Source of the DNA: Dissophora ornata
Taxonomy: Eukaryota > Mortierellomycota > Mortierellomycetes > Mortierellales > Mortierellaceae
Length of the DNA stretch: 12,300 nt
Direction: 5' to 3'
Assembly: GCA_025201705.1 (NCBI GenBank)
Contig: MU616589.1
Location: 1 to 12,300 of the forward strand
Made by a program: the position numbers and the translations under genes. This document shows, one piece after another, positions 1 to 8,406 of this stretch (position 1 is the stretch's first letter; each line of letters starts with the position of its first letter). The notes beneath the pieces are model-generated. The model was not told where the DNA came from, did no database searches, and saw only the letters and a list, made by a program, of their open reading frames with translations.

Positions 1-9
1 CCCCCTTAC

Positions 10-1864
10 CTCGTCATGGAATGCTATGTTTTTCTGCTTGGATGGTATCGTAGCGCGTCCCATGACCTGCAACGCTGCATCGTAGTTTCTAGTTGACAAT
101 GTAAATGACAGGGCGGATTAGCATCCGGTAGCTATCCAACTAACATGAAAATGTCGAGAGGCCAAAGTCCGGATCCCACTTACTCATTCCGAAGCTCCAT
201 TTCGGCATATTCACACCAGACGTCCGCCAGATCATTAACGGTCTTATAGTTGACCTTGGTGGCCTTCTCAAAAATGGTCCGCGCTGACGTAATGTCATTA
301 CCCTCCTCGTAAAACTTGGCAAAGTTGATCCAGAGGCTGTTGAATTTTCCGTCTGCCTTCTTAGGGTGAATTGTTGTGACAGCCTTAGTGTATGTTTCGA
401 CGACCTTTTGCGCATTATCACCCCACAGCTCCACGCGCTTCTGCCACTCATGAACACTGTTAGGGTTCTGTCGAAGTAAGACCTCGTTGACCAAGAATGG
501 ACGTCGCTCCATAAGACGCTCCAGTCTCATCAGACGCATATCCAAATCCATCTGGTCCACCTCCTCGCCCTCCGCCTCAGCTACCTCAGCTGCCTCCATC
601 TTGGCACTGATGACTGACTCCTCAAACTCTGCATAAGCATCAAAAACCTGCGTGAAATCGCGAACCGTCATGACTGAGGTAACTGCTTCTTCATAGACAT
701 CCCGAGCTTTCTCAAAGTGGTTCAGCAAAATCCAGTATTTGGCGAGGTCATTCCAGAGGCGGCCTGTCTGATCTGTAAACCGCTTGATGCCGCTGCGAAT
801 AATCCTCTCAATAGGCAGCGATTTGACGTCCTTTGGATGACTGCAAATGATATCGCAGAGCTGGCGCCACAATTGATAGTGAGATTTGCCGTGCCTCGAC
901 TGGAAATTTTCATTATTGATCATCTTACAAAGTCGCGAAGCTGCCTCGTCGTAGCGCGCCAGCGACACTAGGAGATCAACGTAATCCTCTCCGTGATTTG
1001 GCTCCAACTGTGGTGAAAGATCAACTATTATCAGTGGCATTCAAAGAAACTGAACCGCTGCCTTGATATTGGCTGGCGAAACAACCATCTTTACCTTCAA
1101 ATATCTCTTATAGACTTTCAGTGCAGTCTCGCCACCGATTTTTTTGGCCCAGCCCAGGTATAGGCTCCAAATTCGGATGTGCTGAGTGATTGGAATGGAC
1201 CGCAATGCTTTGTCAAATGTCTTCCTTGTCTTGGTGATCCTGGGTGTCGCCATTAGATGCTCTAGGTAGTCAATCCAGATCCTTGGCATCTGGAAGGGAA
1301 GACAATGGTATGAAAATAGATTTTGTGAGTCAACACCATGGACGGTAGATAATTACTGAAGTACGCCTCTTTCACGCCTCCGTACTGTACCTTGTGAAGC
1401 AGCACCAAGGCGCGTTCGTAGCAATCGTCGACACTCTCCCACTCCTCCTGGGCCTTAACATACGGTAGATCACGCTTGGAGAGATGCTGTCGTCTCAGAT
1501 CCAAGTAAGCTTTCCACAATTTATATGACCCTGGCAACTCTTTGACAGCTCTTTCATAAACAACGAACTGCTGTGCAATGGGCGAACTCGCGTGGTGATC
1601 CAGGTATCGCAACCAGTGGCGAAGCGAATATGGGTTCCTCAAAAGATCTTCTTCAAACGCCAAGTCCTTGTCCGTCTAGCAATTCGTAAATACATAGAAG
1701 TGGCAGTTAGGCCGAGGCATCCTGCATTGAATTATTTGTGCACCAAAAAAATGGTTGCCACGTACGATACTGATGGAATCCTCGAGGACAACGTCCATGG
1801 AATCTGGAACCGCCGCTGAAGCAGCTTTGCTGCGTTTGCTAGTGGATTTCTTCTCTCCTGGCAT
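10..1864 (-). CDS. SYF1: Pre-mRNA-splicing factor Syf1/XAB2, HAT-repeat protein (C-terminus beyond left edge)
   Basis: Syf1 (human XAB2) is a scaffold of the Prp19/NineTeen complex that joins the activated spliceosome in the nucleus; the human protein also works in transcription-coupled repair. I read five exons on the minus strand: 1864-1766, 1675-1391, 1289-1095, 1007-184 and 88-10, joined by introns of 90, 101, 87 and 95 nt. All have GT donors (GTACGT, GTACAG, GTAAAG, GTAAGT) and CAG or TAG acceptors. The joined frame is 494 codons with no internal stop. A sixth exon must follow, because a GTAAGG donor starts at 9. Family matches include FEEDLLRNPYSLRHWLRY, CYERALVLLHK joined to MPRIWIDYLEHLM, LRSIPITQHIRIWSLYL, KSHYQLWRQLCDII, FEKARDVYEEAVTSVMTVRDF, LLRQNPNSVHEWQKRVELW and a final ENYDAALQVMGRAT. 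These are the tandem half-TPR (HAT) repeats. Full family length is about 800-850 residues, so roughly 60% is present. The start at 1864 gives a basic Ser/Lys/Ala-rich leader typical of the variable N-terminus. Identity is firm; the first exon is the least certain. Confidence 0.96.
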
Positions 1865-2446
1865 CGTGGAGTGTTGTGGTTTGAATTAGGATGTCCTGCA
1901 AGCAGCCGAGCGATGGTAGCTGCCGAGCGATGATGGTAGCTGCGCGTGGCTAAAGTTGGTAGACAAGCAGGCAGCAGAGACGATGGAGTAGGGTCGATTG
2001 AAGAACCGCGGTCGAAAAAGATCGACCATCTTTGAATCGTGCCTCGCACTAAAGTCCTAAGCCACTCACTAATCAAGCTCGCTTTAATTACAGGTGTCTC
2101 CTGGGGCCGCGTTGTGAAGACCCAAAGGCTGTAGAGGTGTTGCCTCCTCGGTATGCAGTGGGCCAGCGATGCTTGGTGCTAACAGTTGTGTGCTTTGCGC
2201 GGCTCTCTGCGCTAGTCCAGGCAAATGTTGCAAGTTGCTGGAGCTGCCCGGCGTCCAAGCTTGTGGCAGCGAGACAACATGTCTATGTATGCTTAAGGGT
2301 AGATCTTCGGAGTGATCTTTATGCCACTCAAGTCTTGATACTCACTTTCAGGCACTCAAAAAGTCAGAAACAAAGGACGTCAACGACCAACTCAACGCGC
2401 CATAGAACATCCCAAATACTGACAGAGCAGAACAAAATAGAGCAAG
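1865..2446. promoter_or_regulatory. Divergent promoter region between SYF1 and GPI3
   Basis: This 582-bp stretch separates the start codons of two genes transcribed away from each other, so it must hold both promoters and both 5' leaders. I see no convincing TATA box and no conserved coding exon. The plus-strand open frame from 2137 ends by running through the first GPI3 exon and its intron, so it is not a gene. The plus strand just before the GPI3 start is A-rich (agagcagaacaaaatagagc), which suits a fungal 5' leader. The promoter role is inferred from gene orientation only. Confidence 0.5.
1905..1941. repeat. Imperfect tandem duplication, 17 and 20 bp
   Basis: GCCGAGCGATGGTAGCT (1905-1921) is followed directly by GCCGAGCGATGATGGTAGCT (1922-1941). 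The second copy differs only by three extra bases (TGA). The pair lies 40-77 bp upstream of the SYF1 start codon, probably in its 5' leader or core promoter. A recent slippage-type duplication is the simplest reading. Confidence 0.85.
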
Positions 2447-4481
2447 ATGCCGTTCAACATTTGGTATGAGTTGCGAGATGACATCTCCCATCAACCAACG
2501 GATTAGTGCGATGATCTCTCAAGCTGTTCTTTGACTGACCCTTGTGCCTTGCTAGCATGGTATCGGATTTCTTTTATCCAAATGCCGGAGGAGTCGAGTC
2601 CCATCTTTACCATCTCTCGCAGCGCTTGATCCAGCGGGGACACAAGGTCATCATCATCACCCATGCATACGGGAGCAGGACAGGGATACGATGTCTCACC
2701 AACGGTCTTAAAGTATACCATGTCCCAATGATGGTTGTCTTCCAGGCCGCATCGCCTCCAACCCTCTACGGCTTCTTTCCAATCTTTCGGTCAATTGTCT
2801 TGCGGGAACGGATATCAATTGTTCATGGCCACCAAGCCTTCTCATCCATGTGCCATGAGGCCATCATCCACGCAAGGACGATGGGGTTGAAAACTTGCTT
2901 CACCGATCATTCGCTCTTTGGATTCTCGGATCCGAGCAGTATTGTCATGAACAAGTTCTTGAAGTTCACCCTCTCGGATATCGACCACGTCGTTTGCGTA
3001 TCACACACCAGGTACAACTGGCCCTATGATGGCCGCTGTTTGCATGTCCTTCGTATGACTGTCTCCGCTCTAACCCAAATGTTACAATGTTCGTAGCAAA
3101 GAGAATACTGTCCTTCGGGCAGCCTTAACACCCCAGAATGTATCGGTGATCCCCAATGCTGTAATCGCATCGAGGTTCAAGCCCGATCCAAGTATGCAGG
3201 ATCCAAGCGTCAGTAAGTGCCACTGCAGCTCATGAAAAGACTAAGGGGTGGAGACGTAACATTATTGATTTTTCTGACCACGTCTATACATACACTCTAG
3301 CTACGATCGTTGTCATCTCTCGGCAGACATATAGAAAGGGCATGGATTTGTTGGTCGCCGTGGTACCAAGGATTTGCCGCAAGTATTCCAAGGTCAGATT
3401 TGTTATTGGAGGAGACGGACCCAAAAGAATAGACTTGGAGCAGATGCGAGAGAAACACCTGCTACACGACCGAGTTGAACTCTTGGGGTCGATCAAAGCT
3501 CATCAAGTCCGAAATGTAAGTTAGATATTGTTATACACAGTTGCAGCCTCATGTGTGTGTGCATAGAGACTGTTGCATCAGTATCTAACAGAGCCATCTT
3601 TGCTCTTCCCCTCCTCCTCCCTCTCAAAAAAAAAAAAAAAAAAGACATTGGTACGAGGGCAAATCTTTCTGAACACCAGTTTGACGGAAGCATTCTGCAT
3701 CGGAATAGTGGAAGCAGCATGCGCTGGTCTTCTCGTTGTTAGTACTAAAGTCGGTGGCGTTCCAGAAGTGCTACCGCGGCATATGATTCTGTTTGCCAAA
3801 CCTGAAGAAGATGGTAGGTCGCACCAATTTCTCTATCGCTGTAATACAACAGATTGCTGTCAGTGCCATATCTCGGTATTTACTAAGCGATTCAATGCGT
3901 GAGGAAGATCTTGTTGAGGCTCTTGATCGAGCTATAGAGATGATCCAACGAAAAGAAGTTCAGCCGACAAAATTCAACGACGAGTTGAAAGAGATGTACA
4001 GTTGGGTGAACGTCGCAGAAAGAACTGAGAAGGTTTACGACGCAATTTCACAGACCCGGGATCCGCCGCTCATCGAGAGGCTCCGGAGGTAATTATTCTT
4101 CTTGTGATGCACTTCCTCTGGCTACCGCTCTAGATAGGATATGATTTTCACGCAGCGGCCGATTGACGTACACACACTTCTCACACACTCTCTTATGATA
4201 TAGCTATTACGGGTGCGGCGTGTTCGTTGGCAAATTGTTTTGCATCATGATCGCACTGGACTACTTGTTTTGGGTCTATCTCGAGTGGATTCTTCCTAGG
4301 GACGAAATCGAGCCCGCTCCAAAGTTCCCTTACAAGAAATTCAAAAAGGTGCGATTGGCAGGTTCGCTCATGATTTTCTGCATTAAAAAGTCTTCACTCT
4401 GACCTGCTCCTCATGCTATTATAGATGTGTCAGCGAGCAGACAAAGAAGACGAGTTGGAGCCCAACGCAGACTCAATATAA
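2447..4481 (+). CDS. GPI3: GPI-GlcNAc transferase catalytic subunit Gpi3/PIG-A
   Basis: Gpi3/PIG-A transfers GlcNAc from UDP-GlcNAc to phosphatidylinositol on the cytoplasmic face of the ER, the first step of GPI-anchor synthesis. It acts with Gpi1, Gpi2, Gpi15, Gpi19 and Eri1 partners. I read eight exons: 2447-2463, 2556-3011, 3097-3212, 3301-3515, 3645-3813, 3908-4088, 4204-4348 and 4425-4481. They join into 452 codons (451 aa plus stop), almost exactly the yeast length. Markers in order: N-terminal [83 protein letters not shown]; the GT4-family EX7E motif in EAFCIGIVE (residues 283-291); [24 protein letters not shown] hydrophobic segment at about 391-415 ([20 protein letters not shown]) is the C-terminal membrane anchor, followed by [12 protein letters not shown]. 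The first exon is only 17 nt. Introns 4 and 5 use AAG acceptors; intron 5 offers GAG and AAG three bases apart, and only AAG keeps the frame. Confidence 0.97.
3516..3644 (+). other. GPI3 intron 4 with an 18-A run directly before the acceptor
   Basis: The donor is GTAAGT after codon AAT. A branch-like TATCTAAC sits at 3582-3589, followed by a pyrimidine tract (3595-3625). Then comes an uninterrupted run of 18 A (3626-3643) ending in the AG used as acceptor. Joining here gives VRN followed by [10 protein letters not shown], which aligns with the family without gap or insertion. The only other in-frame choice, GAG at 3591-3593, would insert 17 residues including six lysines next to the catalytic EX7E region, so I reject it. 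Confidence 0.85.
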
Positions 4482-4680
4482 AAAGTGGCCTTTTCTTTTC
4501 ATTTTTGATGGCATGCAAGAAATTCTGCGAGTTCCTTTAGTCGTTGCTGCATGCACTCCCGATTTTCCTATGGAACTGGAAGCAAAAACCACATCGCTCT
4601 TTTATTATGCTTTTTTTTCTTTTTCTCTTTTTTTTTTGATATGGCAAGTAAGAATACAAGGATTACAGCAGCAACTATTT

Positions 4681-4699
4681 CATGGGTCGTCTACCCATG
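4681..4699. repeat. Perfect inverted repeat, 7-bp arms, 5-base loop
   Basis: CATGGGT, then CGTCT, then ACCCATG. It lies about 200 bp past the GPI3 stop codon and 13 bp before a second hairpin-forming sequence. It could form a stem-loop in the 3' region of the transcript; function is unknown. Confidence 0.7.
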
Positions 4700-4712
4700 T
4701 TCCTTTTGATTT

Positions 4713-4749
4713 GGGGGTGGCGCATGAAAAAAAAAAAAAAATCACCCCC
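4713..4749. repeat. Perfect inverted repeat GGGGGTG/CACCCCC enclosing a poly(A) tract
   Basis: GGGGGTG (4713-4719) is complementary to CACCCCC (4743-4749). The enclosed bases are GCGCATG, a run of 15 A, and T. The arms are GC-rich, so the DNA or RNA could extrude the A tract as a loop. It overlaps the first copy of the GGGTGGCGCATG-poly(A) repeat. Confidence 0.7.
4715..4741 (+). repeat. GGGTGGCGCATG-poly(A) element, copy 1
   Basis: The 12-base core GGGTGGCGCATG is followed by 15 A. The same core and a 16-A run recur at 4852-4879 in the same orientation, 137 bp downstream. Flanking bases on both sides of the two copies show no similarity. Confidence 0.85.
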
Positions 4750-4851
4750 CATTAGTAGTACGGCATGAAGAAAAAAAGGGCAACACGCTCAATGTTAGTA
4801 AAACGATATTACAAATCACGTTGTAAAAAACCCTGAATACATCGCCCCCAA

Positions 4852-4879
4852 GGGTGGCGCATGAAAAAAAAAAAAAAAA
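4852..4879 (+). repeat. GGGTGGCGCATG-poly(A) element, copy 2
   Basis: Same 12-base core as copy 1, followed by 16 A. Here the core is also part of an imperfect hairpin (CGCCCCCAAGGGTGGCG, 4843-4859, one mismatch in the stem). It lies 241 bp past the stop codon of the converging GTPase gene. Confidence 0.85.
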
Positions 4880-5120
4880 CGGTCCATGTGTAGAATGACC
4901 AAGAATGGATTATATGAAAGAGGGGTGAAAACAATGCAACGACACCCTTTCCTTGATCCCTTCTCGCGAGTCTCCTTTTTTTTTGGTGTGTGTGAGAGGG
5001 AATATGCGTGTGTATTTGCGTGCTGAGAAGGGTACATGCGTTGCCGCCGTATGCTTTGTCGTCTCTGTTGCTATTGCTATCATTGTCATTTTTAGAGATG
5101 TTCATGAAGCGTCAAGTCTA

Positions 5121-6600
5121 CTACAGAATCCTGCAGCGTCTTCTACGCCCAACTCTATCTGTCCTGGCTGGATCTCGCTTGTTGATCAGCCGGACCAGAT
5201 CGTAGAAGACCTCGTCAACATTTATCCTTGTCCGTGCTGAAGTCTCGTAAAACGGCACCGTTCCCCACCTTATCGACAGTGCGTCTCCTCTCTCCCGTGG
5301 TACGGTTCGATCTCCCTCCAAGTCGCACTTGTTGCCAACGAGCACAATCGGCACCTAGGAAGTGCACAGCATTGATTAGCAAACACGTGAATGTAATTTG
5401 GTTTGAGAACATAAAGCGTGGTCTCTCTTGGGACAACTGTCCGCACAATAGAGACCATGTTCTTCCTCCCTCCTGTTCCCGTATTGCAAGTGCGCATCGT
5501 GAACACTCTTTCACCGAGGGGCGCATTGAAATCAAGATCTCCGAGTATAAAGCATTCAGCAACATGAACTCCATAGTCTAGTTCAGATAGGTAGCACCTT
5601 ACATCGTCCTTATCCTTGACTCGTAGAATTTGTCTGTGTAATTCCAGTAGCTCCTCAAACGTTTGGGCGGCGATGATGGAGAAAACAAGAATAAACCCTT
5701 GTCCATTTTTCATGTACAAATCTCGCATTGCTGTGAACTGCTCCGTGCCAGCCGTGTCAAGAATCTCGAGCATGCATTGTTGACCGTCCACCTCAACCTG
5801 TTTCCGATAAGAATCTTCGATCGTTGGGTCGTATCGATCCACGAATACCGACTGTACGAATTGAACCGTCTAAGTTTTCCAGAAGTATTTTTCATTAGAA
5901 TTGAGCAAAATCAGATGTGGTCCACCCTTAGTAAGAGTGCGATTCGTGAGCAATATGCGTATTCACGCGAAGCCAGAAGAGCGCACCCTTTCGCCCCATC
6001 ACACAGAAGAAAGTGCTCACATTTTTTTTTTTTTTTGTTCACCCCTTGATCTTTTTTCATTGTCCCCCCTTCTTCCTTTACCTCAGTCCTCTCGGCTTTT
6101 GTCTGCGTGTCTGTCTTCATCTTCGCCCCCTTCATTTGTTTATGCCACCAGCATGTTGAATTGCATGAATAGCATCTACTGGTGTCGTGGACCACCGGGA
6201 TCCCTTTCATTTTGTGATCGTCCCTCTCCCCTGTTTCTCCCTCAAACTAGTCTAACAAGGAAGCATTTTGACCCCAAGTGTAGCGACAAAAAAACGCCTC
6301 TGGGAAGATAAAGTGGACAGTGAATATATCTAGTGCAGAAGAGCATTCGACGATGGTGTTGAGGGTGGGTCCCACGCTGACTTTGTTGAAGCGCGTCTGC
6401 CGTTTGGTCTCAGGTCGGGATGATATTTCAAGACAACTAAGCTCTGAGACCACCCACGAAGGTGGGACGTGCACGAAGTACCCTGTGATTGATGGCATGT
6501 GCATGCTTTCCGGAGAGAACTTAATTGTTACAAAAAGACTTACCAACGCGGACTTCCCAACACCACCAGAGCCAAGGACTACCAGTTTGTATTCACGCAT
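5121..6600 (-). CDS. RSR1: Rap1/Rsr1-type Ras-family small GTPase
   Basis: Ras-superfamily switch protein. Fungal Rsr1/Bud1 directs polarity and bud- or branch-site choice at the plasma membrane; animal Rap1 controls adhesion. Three exons on the minus strand (6600-6544, 5869-5603, 5354-5121) join into 185 aa plus stop, with GTAAGT and GTAAGG donors and TAG acceptors, all phase 0. Motifs: P-loop [10 protein letters not shown] (residues 10-19), effector loop YDPTIEDSY (32-40, with Thr35), switch [10 protein letters not shown] (57-64), base-binding NKCD (116-119), ETSA (145-148). The C-terminus is RRRRCRIL: a polybasic stretch and a CaaX box ending in Leu, which predicts geranylgeranylation. Residue 61 is Thr, as in Rap1, not the Gln of Ras. 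The segment VPFYETSA followed by [11 protein letters not shown] resembles fungal Rsr1. It lacks the long extension of the yeast Rsr1 tail and has the length of animal Rap1 (about 184 aa). The first intron is 674 nt and the second 248 nt, longer than others in the window. Family is certain; the choice of symbol is less so. Confidence 0.96.
5870..6543 (-). other. Long first intron of the Rap/Rsr1 gene
   Basis: At 674 nt this intron is five to eight times longer than those of SYF1, GPI3 and CLG1 in this window. It starts GTAAGT, has a branch-like TCTAAT near its 3' end and ends TTAG. It carries a 15-base A run on the coding strand (6022-6036). I find no exon inside it: the protein is complete without one. 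Early long introns sometimes hold enhancers or small RNAs, but nothing in the sequence identifies one here. Confidence 0.85.
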
Positions 6601-6875
6601 TATGAGATGGTGGTGGAGGTGGCAACTTGGAGAGAAGTCGCAAGGTTTGAATGAGAAAGTAATGAGACGACAGAAGGAATGAATGAGAATGTCGAATGTC
6701 TTTCCCGACGTCGAGCGAGGGTGCTGATAAGGTAGAACAAAGGGGGGGTTTGGAAAATATTGAAATCGAGCAATTGGAACGTGGGTATATTGATCTCGTA
6801 TGGTGGAGAGAGGACCTGGTGTCCGACAATCCTCGAGCCGAGTGTGGGGAAATGAAAAGGATGTATTGACGGTCA

Positions 6876-6899
6876 GAAAGGAAAGAAAGAGAAAGAAAG
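6876..6899. repeat. GAAA-type purine simple repeat
   Basis: Twenty-four bases of imperfect GAAA/GGAAA/GAGAAA units. It lies about 280 bp upstream of the GTPase start, which on that gene's coding strand makes a CTTT-rich tract as is common in fungal promoters and leaders. Confidence 0.75.
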
Positions 6900-7114
6900 C
6901 GTGAACGAAGGGAACAAAGAAAAAAAAGTACGGTCGACGCTATTCAGCACTCAGGCAGGGGTTTCTATGCCATGGAAAGCAATAAACAAAGGAATGAATG
7001 GTAATGGCTCCTCTGGTTAGAAAAAGAAAGGGGTACAAGCATCAACGCGGACGGGCAAGAGGAATAGACATGCAACATATTTTTGAACGATGTGAACACG
7101 GCAGAGCACGATTA

Positions 7115-7131
7115 TGCACACCATGTGTGCA
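7115..7131. repeat. Perfect inverted repeat TGCACAC-CAT-GTGTGCA
   Basis: Seven-base arms around a three-base centre within the large intergenic region. It could be a binding site for a dimeric regulator or a chance palindrome; a single copy gives no way to decide. Confidence 0.6.
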
Positions 7132-8386
7132 CCCTTGCTTCCATTCTTTTCGCCCTCCTTTGAATTTGTCCTAAGCCCAACAATAGGGTTAAAAAGAGCG
7201 CCACGATTTCCTTCCGTTATCGTGTTATTTACGCTTCGATTCAGGTTAAAGGGCGTGAAAGAGAAGGTAAGATACCGATGCTTCTGTGCAGGTCCATTCC
7301 CAAACGACCGCCCGTTCGACGGCAGTTTTGTCGCTCCTGTCGGGGACGATATTCCGCTCTCCTGTTCTCATTTGGCATAACGATGCAAATTCCCGCAGGC
7401 AAGCATAAGTGCCCAGGCAGGACGATACGAGAGATGCTGTTCACGCCCAGCCTCCCGACACGGCGAATCACTCTCCAGCAGAACATGTAATCAAAGACTT
7501 GTATATTCCACTGAAGAAGAGTAAAGAGCCCAAGAAAGAATGGCGGAATGGTAGAATGGAAGGAAGGGGTGAGAGAAATTCGTTGCGACCTGACGATCTT
7601 TTTTATTGTTATTTTTTAACTGTTTGCGATGCATAAATATCGCGTTTTTGTCTCTTGCTAAGGTTTTCGCGATAGACGAGGGAGCGGCACACCCGCGAGT
7701 ATGTCAACGCTGCTGAAGACAGGCTGTTGTGTGCCCAACCCATTCTCTGGTATTCATATCACAATAGGAATGTGGGGATGGCTCGATTTCTCACCAGGAG
7801 CACACTCCTACAAACCCTCTGCGCTCTATTTTACACCAGAAGGCTACCAGCTATGAGATTTTACATCGAGGGCCAAGAATTATCATCTAGAAACGGCATT
7901 GACAATGAAATGGTCTGTACCGTTTCAACTCAAGCAATATGCCTGTCGATGGTAGCATACAATTGCATAAAAACACGGGTCCCTGTATTTCAAAACCGCT
8001 CGCCATTGAGTCGGAGCGTCTTTAATAGACTAGCAATCTTTCCACTGGGTCGGCTTCCACACGAAGTTCGTGCTATATTCATGTGCAGGCTTGTGTCCCC
8101 ATATTCAAAGACTAATCCATTTACGATGTAACAATCAATTGTAACGGCTGGGACTCTCCTTTTTCTCTGCTTGTCCTGGAGTGACCCCTTTGTCCACCCA
8201 TGTGGATGGCGAGAAATAAGGCGAAGTTCTCAGTATCAACTTTGAATCCTTTCACTCCTCCCACACTGCGGGTTCCGCAAATTCATGCAACCTCATCTCA
8301 GGGGGAAAGGGGACCTCATACTTGACCCTTCCCATTCATGCAACTCTGTCAAGTGTTGGCACAAAATTAGAGCCAACAGACAAAAG

Positions 8387-8406
8387 ACAACAGACGACAA
8401 CAGACG
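8387..8406. repeat. Exact 10-bp tandem duplication ACAACAGACG x2
   Basis: Two perfect adjacent copies (8387-8396 and 8397-8406), preceded by related ACAGACAAAAG sequence. On the minus strand it produces the hydrophobic low-complexity part of an otherwise unrecognised open frame, which weakens that frame as a gene. Confidence 0.8.

Larger units (their letters stand above)
4482..5120. other. Convergent 3'-to-3' spacer between GPI3 and the Rap GTPase gene
   Basis: This 639-bp spacer holds the 3' ends of two converging genes. It is rich in T and A runs, including a T-rich tract at about 4600-4640. It has no frame that resembles a protein: the open frames here are short and built from homopolymer translations (Lys or Phe runs). 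No canonical AATAAA was found near either stop codon. AATATA overlaps the GPI3 stop and could act as a degenerate poly(A) signal. The inverted repeats and poly(A)-tailed repeats listed separately fall inside this spacer. Confidence 0.7.

Noticed and set aside
140..457. Minus-strand 105-codon open frame at the left
   Set aside because: It overlaps the SYF1 exon in another frame, and its start side runs through sequence whose SYF1 frame matches the family.
717..971. Plus-strand open frame inside SYF1
   Set aside because: Antisense shadow of a conserved coding exon.
2137..2469. Plus-strand 110-codon frame before GPI3
   Set aside because: It is anonymous, crosses the GPI3 start in another frame and stops inside intron 1.
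3573..3902. Continuous frame through the A18 run reading [18 protein letters not shown] into GPI3
   Set aside because: It is intronic sequence that happens to be in frame; the family has no insertion at this position.
6247..6600. 117-codon frame starting with the GTPase N-terminus
   Set aside because: After SAL it reads through a GTAAGT donor into intron; exon 2 at 5869 supplies TVQFVQ as expected.
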